From an uncultured Collinsella sp. (GTDB taxonomy: Bacteria > Actinomycetota > Coriobacteriia > Coriobacteriales > Coriobacteriaceae), in the NCBI GenBank assembly GCA_900766165.1, contig CAAFUK010000055.1, positions 4,996-68,995 of the forward strand: a stretch of DNA of 64,000 bases, in the 5' to 3' direction. This document shows positions 9,520 through 16,654 of this stretch, in pieces (within the stretch, counting starts at the first letter, position 1; each line of letters starts with the position of its first letter). Position numbers and translations under genes: made by a program. The notes beneath the pieces were generated by a model that saw only the letters and a list, made by a program, of their open reading frames with translations, ran no database searches and had not been told where the DNA came from.

Positions 9520-10278
9520 ATGGATCAGATTTACGACAACAGGTACTATTCCGCCGGTTCGCGTGAGCCGTCGCCTCGCCGTGCGCGCACAGTGCAGCTC
9601 GGTGGGTCCGCCTACGCCGGCGCCGACCGCTCCACGCAGCGCCCGACAAGTACCTCGCGCCCCAATGCTCATGTGAATACTTCGGCAGATGGACCGGTGC
9701 GCCCGGCACGTTCGTCGCATGCGTCGCGTCCCTCGGCCCAGATGCACGACAGGTCGAGCAGGCCCTCGAGCCGTCTTTCGGGCTCGGACTTTATGCGCTA
9801 CGCCAATGACAATGCGGTGGTCAAGGCGATCTATGACTTTACGCATGGCTCTCTGCGCCCGCTGTTTATCGGCATTGTCGTGGCGCTGGCGCTCGTGAGC
9901 CTGTATTTTCCCGTACGCGACCTGTACGTGGCTAAGCGCTCGAGCGACATCTTGGCCAAGCAGGTCGAGATTCGTCAGCAATACAATGATGAGATGAAAA
10001 AAGACACTGATAAGTGGTTCTCGGAAGAGGGCATTAAGGATTCGGCACGGGGCCTGGGCATGGCGATGCCCGGCGAGAAGAGGATTGAAGTGCTGGGCCT
10101 GGACGATGATTCGGATTCGTCGTCGAGCAAAAAGTCCTCAAACGCCAAGAATGCCAGCGAAGTGGCCAAAGAGATCGAAGAGGTCGGCAAGGACGCACCG
10201 TGGTACATCAAGACGCTCGATATGCTGTTTGGATTTAACGGCGTCGAGGGCCAGACGGTCGCGTCCAGCGGCGAGTAG
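9520..10278 (+). CDS. DivIC/FtsB-like septum formation initiator
   Basis: A 252-residue bitopic membrane protein. Residues 1-90 form a basic, Ser/Arg/Pro-rich disordered cytoplasmic tail; a single membrane segment spans about residues 114-130 (LFIGIVVALALVSLYF); then comes a short extracellular coiled coil (RDLYVAKRSSDILAKQVEIRQQYN) of the FtsB/DivIC kind, and an acidic Ser-rich C-terminal region. Position between eno and a Ppx/GppA gene is the classic actinobacterial eno-divIC-ppx arrangement, which supports a role in divisome assembly. The start at 9520 is the first ATG downstream of the extended -10 element; the frame is open further upstream through the terminator. Confidence 0.82.
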   Translation: MDQIYDNRYYSAGSREPSPRRARTVQLGGSAYAGADRSTQRPTSTSRPNAHVNTSADGPVRPARSSHASRPSAQMHDRSSRPSSRLSGSDFMRYANDNAVVKAIYDFTHGSLRPLFIGIVVALALVSLYFPVRDLYVAKRSSDILAKQVEIRQQYNDEMKKDTDKWFSEEGIKDSARGLGMAMPGEKRIEVLGLDDDSDSSSSKKSSNAKNASEVAKEIEEVGKDAPWYIKTLDMLFGFNGVEGQTVASSGE

Positions 10279-10306
10279 GCGAGTAGCGCCCGGAGGGGAG
10301 CCCGCA

Positions 10307-11308
10307 ATGGCAGATTGCAAACGATATAAGGTGGCCGCGATCGACCTGGGAACGGTGTCGTCGCGACTGGTGCTGGCGCAGGTCGAGGGCGGGGCGATCG
10401 TGGAATCGTCCAAGCATACCGAGATTACCGATCTGGGCGAGGGCGTCGACGCGACGGGCCGCTTTTGCGAGGCGGCTGTCGAGCGTGTGCTCGCTGCGTG
10501 TCGCATATTTGTGGATGAGGCGCGTGCCTTTGGGGCCGCGTGCGTCTGCACCACCTGCACGAGTGCCGCGCGCGATGCGTCCAACGCCGCGCTGCTGCTG
10601 GACGGCCTGCGCGGGCTGGGGCTCGAACCGCAGGTGATTCCGGGCGAGGTTGAGGCGCGCCTGACATTTTTTGGCGTGGCGCACGACTTTGCCGGTGAAC
10701 GCATTATCGTCGCCGATTCGGGCGGCGGCTCCACGGAGCTCGCGACGGGCGTGTACGCACCAGAGCGTGGGGTCTTTGCGCTGGAGGGAACGCGCTCACT
10801 GGACATCGGTTGCCGTCGTGTGACGGAGCGCTTTTTCTCGGCGTTGCCGCCCGCGGACGACGAGCTTGCGGTTGCTGCCGCGTGGGCGGGCGAGCAGTTC
10901 TCCGCCTATTTTGAGGGCCTACCGAGCAATTTTGAGCGTGCAGAGCGTCTGGTCGCGGTGGGCGGTACCGTCACCACGCTCGTGGCGCTGGTCCACGAGC
11001 TGGAGCCGTACGACTCGAGCTTTGTGCACCTGCGCGAGCTTTCGATGGAGCAGATCTCGGCCGCTATCGAGCGCATGTCTGCGTTGGATGTTGCAGGCAT
11101 TGCCGCGTTGCCGGGCGTGCAGCCCAAGCGCGCGGGCGTGATTCTGGCCGGCGCCGTGGTGATCCGCGAGCTCATGCGTGCCGGCGGCTACGATGCGCTC
11201 ACCGTAAGCGAGAACAGCCTCCTCGCCGGCATGGCCGCCACCATCAACGAGACTCTCGACGGCACAACCCCCACCATCGGCTGGACCCCGAGCCTGAGTG
11301 CTCTTTAA
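10307..11308 (+). CDS. ppx: Ppx/GppA-family exopolyphosphatase
   Basis: A 333-residue actin-fold (ASKHA) phosphatase, the short two-domain form common in actinobacteria. It starts AAIDLGTVSSRLVLAQV (phosphate-1 loop), has TCTSAARDASN, the phosphate-2 loop VADSGGGSTELATG, SLDIGCRRVTERF, VAVGGTVTTLVAL and the C-terminal YDALTVSENSLLAGM. It hydrolyses polyphosphate or pppGpp; which one is not decidable here, and the usual TSA(V/T)RD signature is slightly altered. The start at 10307 follows CCGGAGGGGAGC; the longer frame upstream overlaps the preceding gene. Probably cotranscribed with the divIC-like gene. Confidence 0.9.
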   Translation: MADCKRYKVAAIDLGTVSSRLVLAQVEGGAIVESSKHTEITDLGEGVDATGRFCEAAVERVLAACRIFVDEARAFGAACVCTTCTSAARDASNAALLLDGLRGLGLEPQVIPGEVEARLTFFGVAHDFAGERIIVADSGGGSTELATGVYAPERGVFALEGTRSLDIGCRRVTERFFSALPPADDELAVAAAWAGEQFSAYFEGLPSNFERAERLVAVGGTVTTLVALVHELEPYDSSFVHLRELSMEQISAAIERMSALDVAGIAALPGVQPKRAGVILAGAVVIRELMRAGGYDALTVSENSLLAGMAATINETLDGTTPTIGWTPSLSAL

Positions 11309-11316
11309 CCGTCTTC

Positions 11317-11391
11317 CTCTGAGTTGCGGTGAAATAGTTCCTAAATAAGCTGGTAAACGGTAAACAGGATCTATTCCACCGCAACTTAGAG
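11317..11391. repeat. Hairpin repeat, family 1, copy 2
   Basis: Arms CTCTGAGTTGCGGTGAAATAG and CTATTCCACCGCAACTTAGAG match the copy at 4562-4630, but the loop differs. Here too it follows a gene end (ppx). Confidence 0.85.
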
Positions 11392-11403
11392 CCCCGCCGG
11401 CGT

Positions 11404-11600
11404 GTAAAAGAAAAGAGCCCGCATCCCTGGGGGACACGGGCTCGTAAACAATACGTGGTAGGGGCGGTGGGACGTCCGCGCATTTGCTGCGCAAATACGC
11501 ACCGGCTTCGGCCGCCTGTCGGCGCCCTCGCCGGCTCGCTGCGGACGCTGCGCGTCCGCTTGATGCTCGCCCCCTTGCGGGTTCGAGTCCCACCGGCATC
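11404..11600 (-). repeat. Broken duplicate of the tRNA-Leu 3' end and its terminator
   Basis: Eighteen bases at 11456-11473 are identical to the 3' end of the tRNA-Leu gene (11652-11669, including CCA), and the hairpin 11415-11443 with a T-rich tail on the minus strand copies the tRNA terminator at 11601-11640. The rest of the tRNA is missing; in its place, 11474-11577 is a GC-rich stretch with its own palindromes, for example GCGGACGC/GCGTCCGC, ended by GTTCGAGTCCCACC, an inverted piece of the same T arm. It looks like a disrupted tandem tRNA copy. Confidence 0.65.
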
Positions 11601-11640
11601 TTAAAGAAACGGGCCCGCATCCCAAAGGGACACGGGCCCG
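11601..11640 (-). terminator. Terminator of tRNA-Leu
   Basis: Read on the minus strand, CGGGCCCG (11640-11633) pairs with CGGGCCCG (11617-11610) and is followed by TTTCTTTAAG. Confidence 0.7.
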
Positions 11641-11651
11641 TAAGCGTCATA

Positions 11652-11736
11652 TGGTAGGGGCGGTGGGACTCGAACCCACAATCCTTGCGGCGAGGGATTT
11701 TAAGTCCCCTGCGTATGCCAATTCCGCCACGCCCCC
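11652..11736 (-). tRNA. tRNA-Leu (anticodon UAA)
   Basis: The minus strand folds into a class II tRNA: a 7-bp acceptor stem GGGGGCG/CGCCCCT (first pair G-U), a D arm GCGGAATTGGCATACGC, an anticodon arm with loop CTTAAAA giving anticodon UAA, a long variable arm CGCCGCAAGGATT, a T arm GTGGGTTCGAGTCCCAC, discriminator A and an encoded CCA. It reads UUA codons, which are rare in this GC-rich genome. Confidence 0.95.
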
Positions 11737-11767
11737 GTAAGACTAGAAGTCTAGCACAAGCCGTCCG

Positions 11768-12391
11768 TTACGCGTTGACGGCCATCGAGTGCTGGCCCGA
11801 CTTTTCCAGGAACTCTTGGAACTTAGCCTCGTCGCCCTTGTTTTTGTACTGCAGGGCCAGCAGGTATTCCAGTCGGCAAGCCTTGACCTTGTCGTCGCCG
11901 GCCTCCTCGAGCATGCGCTCCAGCTCGGGGATGTCGTTGTGGCGCTTGAGAATCATCGTGTCGTACATCAGCTGACATTCGTGCGCGACCGCCTCGGCCT
12001 GACCGCCCTCAAAGCCCTTGATCTCGTGCAGCAACTCCTTGGACTTTTTGCGGTCCTCTTGGCCAACGTAGTAGTTGAAGGCCTTGATCACCAGGTCGAC
12101 ACGCTGCATCTTGGGCAGGTTAAGGCCCAGCAGCAAGTCGAACATCTCGTCGGCGCGCTTGTGGTCCTCGCGCAGCAGATAGGAGTTCAGGCGCAGGTAG
12201 TCGCGGTTGTAACGCGGGTACAGCATGCTGGTGAGTTTGGCGTCGAGCAGGCGATCGAACTCGTCCCACTGCTTGGCGGCCATAAGCTGCTGCAGGCGCT
12301 TGAACGTGGTGCGTTTTTTGACGCTAAAGAACACCGACACGGCGATACAGATGATAACGACGGCGGTCCAGAGAGTGCGGGAATCGGGCAT
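11768..12391 (-). CDS. Membrane-anchored TPR-like helical protein
   Basis: A 207-residue protein with an N-terminal membrane anchor (about residues 7-23, LWTAVVIICIAVSVFFSVKK) and a cytoplasmic, all-helical region with repeating patterns such as KQWDEFDRLLDAKL, YLRLNSYLLREDHKRADEMFDLLLGL and RLEYLLALQYKNKGDEAKFQEFLEKS that resemble degenerate tetratricopeptide helices. I do not recognise a specific family. It is a likely scaffold or protein-interaction module. It stands alone on the minus strand between tRNA-Leu and the PTS IIB gene. Confidence 0.7.
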   Translation of the reverse strand: MPDSRTLWTAVVIICIAVSVFFSVKKRTTFKRLQQLMAAKQWDEFDRLLDAKLTSMLYPRYNRDYLRLNSYLLREDHKRADEMFDLLLGLNLPKMQRVDLVIKAFNYYVGQEDRKKSKELLHEIKGFEGGQAEAVAHECQLMYDTMILKRHNDIPELERMLEEAGDDKVKACRLEYLLALQYKNKGDEAKFQEFLEKSGQHSMAVNA

Positions 12392-12554
12392 ATTAGGGTC
12401 CTTAGTCGCTCATAAAGCGAGCGGTATGACAACACGTACTGGATGTATTATACGCAGCGGGCAAGCAAACTGGCATAAAAGTGCATCGAGGCCGAGCGCC
12501 ATCGCTCGCTGCGGTACACTTAACTAAAGTAATCCATGAAGGGAGACATTACCT

Positions 12555-12842
12555 ATGAAGAAAATCGTTTTGGCTTGCGGTGCTGGCGCTGCTACTTCCA
12601 CGCTCGTTGCCCAGAAGGTCGCCACCCTGCTCGACGCCAACGGTTATGCCGACAAGTACGAGATTGTGCAGTGCGCCATCTCCGAGGCCAAGGACGCTTG
12701 CGACGAGGGCGCCGACCTGTTGATCGCCACCACCGTCGCCCCCGAGGGCCTCACCTGCCCGTACGTGAGCGGCGTGCCCTTCATGACCGGCATGAACCGC
12801 GTCGCCGCCGAGAAGGCCGTCCTCGACGTCATGGCTCAGTAG
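12555..12842 (+). CDS. PTS system galactitol-type EIIB component (orphan)
   Basis: A 95-residue phosphocarrier with the P-loop-like start KKIVLACGAGAATSTL, in which Cys8 is the predicted phosphorylation site, as in lactose/galactitol IIB proteins (GatB/SgcB group). The rest (AKDACDEGADLLIATTVAP and the VPFMTGMN region) follows the IIB fold. A GAAGGGAGACATTACCT precedes the ATG. No IIA or IIC partner is adjacent; the neighbour is a VOC protein, 11 bp downstream in the same direction. It either works with IIC/IIA encoded elsewhere or has a regulatory role. Confidence 0.85.
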   Translation: MKKIVLACGAGAATSTLVAQKVATLLDANGYADKYEIVQCAISEAKDACDEGADLLIATTVAPEGLTCPYVSGVPFMTGMNRVAAEKAVLDVMAQ

Positions 12843-12853
12843 GCGCCGCCTGT

Positions 12854-13228
12854 ATGAGCGAGCAGAACGCCAACCCGGTCGAACTCTTTGGCATGCGCGT
12901 CGCCCACGTGGGCGTCAACGCTACCGACCCGGCCGATGCCCTGGAGATCGCGGAGCTGTTCTCGACGATGATGGGCATGCCCGTTATCGAGACCCCGGTT
13001 TCGTACTTTAACGATTCGCTGGTCGAGATCATGAAGCAGAACGGCCGTGGCACCAAGGGCCACATCGGCTTTGCCGTCGACGACATCGACGCGGCAGAGA
13101 AGTGGTTCGCCGAGCGCGGTCTCGAGGTCAACGAGGAGTCGCGCGCGCTGCTGCCCGACGGTGGCACCAAGCTCGTGTACTTTAAGCGCGAGTTCGCCGG
13201 CTTTGCCGTGCACCTGTGCCGCGAGTAG
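12854..13228 (+). CDS. VOC (glyoxalase/bleomycin-resistance) superfamily protein
   Basis: A 124-residue single-module VOC protein. It shows the beta-alpha-beta-beta-beta pattern with VAHVGVNATDPADALEIAELFSTMMGMP (potential metal His), GHIGFAVDDIDAAEKWFAERGLEV and LVYFKREFAGFAVHLCRE. The start at 12854 is the first ATG after the PTS IIB stop, and the two genes are almost certainly one transcript ended by the terminator at 13251. Similar small VOC proteins are found next to sugar-acid catabolic genes, so a role in sugar metabolism with the IIB is possible, but nothing in the sequence identifies the substrate. Confidence 0.75.
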   Translation: MSEQNANPVELFGMRVAHVGVNATDPADALEIAELFSTMMGMPVIETPVSYFNDSLVEIMKQNGRGTKGHIGFAVDDIDAAEKWFAERGLEVNEESRALLPDGGTKLVYFKREFAGFAVHLCRE

Positions 13229-13250
13229 TGCACAAGCTGCTATAGCTAGC

Positions 13251-13289
13251 AAAAAATGGGGTAAGGCGCGTGGCCTTGCCCCATTTTTA
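13251..13289 (+). terminator. Intrinsic terminator after the IIB/VOC pair
   Basis: ATGGGGTAAGGC (13256-13267) pairs with GCCTTGCCCCAT (13273-13284), flanked by A6 on the left and T5 on the right, so it could act in both directions. Confidence 0.92.
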
Positions 13290-13320
13290 ATGCCGAGAGG
13301 GTGACTGACGGGCTGCCGTA

Positions 13321-13508
13321 AATCGAAGGTGAATGGCTTTCCGCGAAGTGAACGAGTGAAATCGAACCCCTGGAGCATCGACACTTTAGAGGCACCGTTT
13401 CCTGCGGTTTTGTCAGGTTTTCCCTGCGGTTTTGGCGCCAAAAAGTGCGGATGCTCCAGGGGTCCAAAATAGGTCGTTCACTTCGCGGAAAAGCATTCAC
13501 CTTCGATT
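13321..13508. repeat. Long palindromic element, family 2, copy A
   Basis: A 188-bp element with long inverted arms. The left arm runs AATCGAAGGTGAATG then TTTCCGCGAAGTGAACGA, later CCCCTGGAGCATC; the right arm is the complement, GATGCTCCAGGGG, TCGTTCACTTCGCGGAAA, CATTCACCTTCGATT. The centre contains GCACCGTTTCCTGCGGTTTTG and a second CCTGCGGTTTTGG. Copy B at 16359-16530 shares the core but has unrelated outer arms. Both copies flank the two-component gene cluster. No coding potential was seen. Confidence 0.85.
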
Positions 13509-13522
13509 CGTGAGAGACGCCC

Positions 13523-14818
13523 CTACCGCAGCAGGCGAATCGTAAAGCGGCTGCCGACCCCTTCGACCGAGGTCACACCGATGACGCCGCCGTGGCTGTC
13601 GACAATCCACTTGGCAATGGCGAGCCCCAGGCCCGAACCCTGTGCGCCGACATCGCGCGCGTTGTCGGCACGGTAGAACCGCTCGAACGCGTGAGCTGCG
13701 GATTCCTGGTTCATGCCGATGCCCTCGTCCTCAATGCTTATGTCAATCGCGCCCGTGCCCGCATCGGGCGTTATGGCAAACGTGACGGTCGTGCCCGCGT
13801 CCGAATACTTGGCGGCGTTTTGCACGATCACGCGCAGAGCCTGCTTCACGAGTGCCACGTCAACCGATGCGTTGCAGCGCGGGTCGCTGGTAAGTGTGGC
13901 ATCGTAGGCCAGCCGATATGTGTGCCCGGCATCGATCATCTGCGATTCTTCGCAAACCTCGCCGACTAGTGCGGCCAGGTTGGTATTCGCGCGCCGCAGC
14001 ACGGTGCGGCCGGCATCGCCGCGCGCCAAAAACAGCAGCTGCTCCACGAGCTCCTGCATATGCTCGCTTTCGGTCTTGAGCGAGGCGATGGACTCTGCCA
14101 GCACGCCCGGGTCGTCCTTACCCCAACGATCGAGCATGTTTACGTAGCCCTGAATCACCGCGATGGGCGTGCGCAGTTCGTGACTCGCATCATTGACAAA
14201 GCGCATCTGCTGTAGCTTGGCCTCTTGCATCTGACGCAGTAGGCGGTTGAGCGCGACCTCGATGCTCGCCAAGTCGGCGTCGCCGGTGGTGACGCTTGGC
14301 GAGTCGACGCTTGCGCGCTCGATGGCCTGTTCCAGCGTTTCCATCTTGCCGCCGGCGAGTTGCATACGGCCGAGCTCGTCCACGCGCAGGGCCAAGTCGT
14401 TGAGCGGTGCCATGGTGCGGCGCACGCGGCGGGCGCCGCCGAGCATGTTGAGCACGCTGATGACCTGCCAGCCTAAAACAACGATATAGAGGGGCCACAG
14501 CGCGGCGAGGTCCTGCGCGAGGGGAAAGGTCTTGGTGCTACGCGCAAGCTCGACGGTATAGGTGAGCGTGGTCGGGTCCCAGCCGCGCGCGGGCGCCAGC
14601 GACATGCCGTGAACGGCGGCGCCGGGGATCCATCCCGCGGTAAACGCGCCGTCGGGCAGCGTCTGGTTGAAGCCATAGACGAGGATTGCCGCCGCAACAA
14701 GCAGCAGTAACAGATCCAGCCAGACGTAGCTCACCAAGCGGCGCCACATATAGCTCCAGTTGATGGCGCGGGCGATGGAGGTGACGCGCTTGGCCTCGTC
14801 GTTATGGGCGGCAGACAT
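13523..14818 (-). CDS. Two-component sensor histidine kinase
   Basis: A 431-residue EnvZ/ArlS-like kinase. Two membrane segments (about residues 32-50 and 107-125) enclose a short extracellular sensor of about 55 residues. A HAMP-like linker follows, then the HisKA motif FVNDASHELRTPIAVIQGY with phospho-acceptor His213, an N box VIVQNAAKYSD, G1 ISIEDEGIGM and G2 GSGLGLAIAKWIVDSHGG. I use the ATG at 14818 (MSAAHNDEAK) rather than the upstream extension to 15004, which only mirrors the response regulator in another frame. It overlaps the response regulator stop by 17 bp, so the pair is translationally coupled. Confidence 0.9.
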   Translation of the reverse strand: MSAAHNDEAKRVTSIARAINWSYMWRRLVSYVWLDLLLLLVAAAILVYGFNQTLPDGAFTAGWIPGAAVHGMSLAPARGWDPTTLTYTVELARSTKTFPLAQDLAALWPLYIVVLGWQVISVLNMLGGARRVRRTMAPLNDLALRVDELGRMQLAGGKMETLEQAIERASVDSPSVTTGDADLASIEVALNRLLRQMQEAKLQQMRFVNDASHELRTPIAVIQGYVNMLDRWGKDDPGVLAESIASLKTESEHMQELVEQLLFLARGDAGRTVLRRANTNLAALVGEVCEESQMIDAGHTYRLAYDATLTSDPRCNASVDVALVKQALRVIVQNAAKYSDAGTTVTFAITPDAGTGAIDISIEDEGIGMNQESAAHAFERFYRADNARDVGAQGSGLGLAIAKWIVDSHGGVIGVTSVEGVGSRFTIRLLR

Positions 14819-15578
14819 AGCCCACCCCGCGCACGGTCTGGATGATGCGGGCGCCGCCGGCGTCCTCGATCTTGGCACGCAGGTGCGCGATGTGCACGTC
14901 GACGTTGTTGGTGTCGCCCACGTATTCGTAGCCCAGTGCCTCGTGCGCGATGCGCTCGCGCACGAGCACGGTGCCGGCGTGCGCCATAAGCAGGGCGAGG
15001 ACATCGAACTCGCGGGCGGTCAGCACGATGGGCGAGCCGCCGACCGTGACTTCGCGGCGGTCGGGGTCGAGTGCGACCGAGCCCACGGCGAGCGCGGTGG
15101 GGGAGGGTGAGGCAGAGGTCTTGGCCGAGCCGCCGACCGGGGACGTCGCGGCGGTACCAGCACCCGTAGCGCCCTCCCCGGCCTCAACGCCGCCAACGCC
15201 AGAAGCCGCCCGCGCGGCCTCCGAGCGCTTCAACGCCACGCGGATCCGTGCGAACAGCTCCTCAATCGCAAACGGCTTGGTCAGGTAGTCGTCGGCGCCG
15301 GCGTCGAGCCCGGCAACCTTGTCCATCACGGCATCGCGCGCGGTGACCATGATCACCGGCACTTCCTTGTGCTTGCGGACACGCCGCAGGACCTCCATGC
15401 CGTTGAGCTGCGGCAGCAGTACATCGAGCAGAATCAGATCGTAGTCGCGCTCCAATGCCAGGTCCACGGCGGTGCGGCCGTCGGCGGCGTGCTCCACCTG
15501 GTAACCCTCGTGCTCCAGCTCGAGCGTCACAAAGCGGGCGATTTTCTCCTCGTCCTCTACGATCAGGATCCGTGCCAT
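14802..15578 (-). CDS. OmpR/PhoB-family response regulator
   Basis: A 258-residue regulator with an N-terminal receiver domain (acidic pocket E8/D9/E10, phospho-acceptor Asp52 in LILLDVLLPQLNG, Thr in MVTARD, Lys in LTKPFAIEELFAR) and a C-terminal winged helix (VALDPDRREVTVGGSPIVLTAREFDVLALL, then NVDVHIAHLRAKI and VRGVGYVCRP). The two domains are joined by an unusually long Ala/Gly/Ser linker of about 45 residues (roughly 125-170). It lies upstream of and overlapping its kinase gene, an operon with a signal and regulon that cannot be read from the sequence. Confidence 0.93.
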   Translation of the reverse strand: MARILIVEDEEKIARFVTLELEHEGYQVEHAADGRTAVDLALERDYDLILLDVLLPQLNGMEVLRRVRKHKEVPVIMVTARDAVMDKVAGLDAGADDYLTKPFAIEELFARIRVALKRSEAARAASGVGGVEAGEGATGAGTAATSPVGGSAKTSASPSPTALAVGSVALDPDRREVTVGGSPIVLTAREFDVLALLMAHAGTVLVRERIAHEALGYEYVGDTNNVDVHIAHLRAKIEDAGGARIIQTVRGVGYVCRP

Positions 15579-15596
15579 CCGTGCCCCCGTCTGCGA

Positions 15597-16139
15597 TTAC
15601 TTGTCGTCGTTCAGATTTTGCTTGATGTCGTCCGCGGCATTGGCAGCGCTGTCCATCAAGTTGTTGATGCTGCCGGGCACGTCGCCGTCGCTGTCGATGC
15701 GGTAGCGCATGCCAAAGAACAGGCCAATCAGCATCAGCCAGATCGTGGCACCCCAGGCAAACAGGGCGATGATGGGGATCAGGATGGGGATGTTGAGGAT
15801 GATGGCGTCGCGGCGCGTGGCGATAAACTTGGTGTCCAAGCTCAGGCGGAAGAGCTTTTTGAGGTACTCCCACACGCTGTCCATCTTCTTGGAGAAGTCG
15901 GTCTTTTCGCTCGATTTTTCGTAGGCGGCCTGCGCGGCGACCATCTCGGCCGAGGGCTCATCGACTGGCGCGGACTCGGTGGCGGCATGCGCCGACGTGG
16001 TCTGGGTCTTGCCCTGCGACTCGAGCCAAATGATGGCGTCCAGAACGTTGCCATCGGCGGCGTCGAGCGCGGCTTTGGCATCGGTGTAGCTCACGTTGCA
16101 CTTGGTGCGGATGGTTTCAACTTTATCGAGGTCGTCCAT
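15597..16139 (-). CDS. UBA-like/DUF4342-type membrane protein
   Basis: A 180-residue protein. Residues 1-42 (DLDKVETIRTKCNVSYTDAKAALDAADGNVLDAIIWLE) form a UBA/TS-N-like three-helix domain as seen in DUF4342 proteins. A charged linker follows, then one or two membrane segments (about residues 113-145), and a C-terminal amphipathic tail NSLMD-like with acidic residues. The ATG follows CGAAAGGACAGGTC. It precedes the response regulator by 18 bp on the same strand and probably belongs to the same operon, which suggests an envelope-stress theme. The exact role is unknown. Confidence 0.7.
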   Translation of the reverse strand: MDDLDKVETIRTKCNVSYTDAKAALDAADGNVLDAIIWLESQGKTQTTSAHAATESAPVDEPSAEMVAAQAAYEKSSEKTDFSKKMDSVWEYLKKLFRLSLDTKFIATRRDAIILNIPILIPIIALFAWGATIWLMLIGLFFGMRYRIDSDGDVPGSINNLMDSAANAADDIKQNLNDDK

Positions 16140-16358
16140 GACCTGTCCTTTCGTTCGATGGGCGCGACGCCGGGCGATCTGCCTGGGCGCGAACGTGGCG
16201 TTCGGCAGCCTGCGTTGCGCGGCGCCGCCCCGCCCTTGGTCGAACTCTATAGTGCAGGTTATAGATTAAGCGATTCTTGAGCCAAGATTAATGTTGGATG
16301 AGTTTTTGGGTGGTGGTGGGGAAGGGAGAGGTGTCCTTCTGGGTGGCAAGCAGCGAGG

Positions 16359-16530
16359 TCTAATACTTTTCCGAGAAGTGAACGAGCTAAATCGGACCCC
16401 CGAAGCATCGACACTTTGAGGGCGCCGTTTCCTACGGTTTTGATGCCAGAATCCTGCGTTTATGCCGTTGAAAAATGCGGATGCTCCAGGGGTTCAAAAA
16501 CAGCCGTTCACTTTGCGGAAAAGTATTAGA
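16359..16530. repeat. Long palindromic element, family 2, copy B
   Basis: A 172-bp element. Core left arm TTTTCCGAGAAGTGAACGA, GAAGCATCGACACTTT; right arm GATGCTCCAGGGG, CGTTCACTTTGCGGAAAA. The outermost bases are TCTAATACTT and AAGTATTAGA, complementary to each other but different from the outer arms of copy A. It occupies most of the 515-bp gap 16140-16654; apart from it and the promoter at 16621 nothing is evident there. Confidence 0.85.
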
Positions 16531-16620
16531 GCTCGATAGCGGTTGATGTTGACCCGGTACCAAGCCGTCGGCAGAAATGTGATAAACAAAGCGAACGGAT
16601 TACTGGAAATCAAAATCACG

Positions 16621-16648
16621 TTGCAAAAGTATGAAAATATCCTACAAT
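16621..16648 (+). promoter_or_regulatory. Promoter of the AbiEi-like gene, apparently leaderless
   Basis: TTGCAA (16621-16626), a 16-bp spacer and TACAAT (16643-16648) form a near-consensus sigma-70 promoter. Only 6 bp separate the -10 box from the ATG at 16655, so transcription would begin at or next to the start codon. Confidence 0.65.
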
Positions 16649-16654
16649 TGCAAC

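Noticed and set aside
11540..11605. Plus-strand tRNA suggested by GGGTTCGAGTCCCACC near 11578
   Set aside because: The T-stem has a mismatch, and no complementary 5' acceptor, D arm or anticodon arm can be found upstream; it is an inverted fragment of the adjacent tRNA-Leu T arm.
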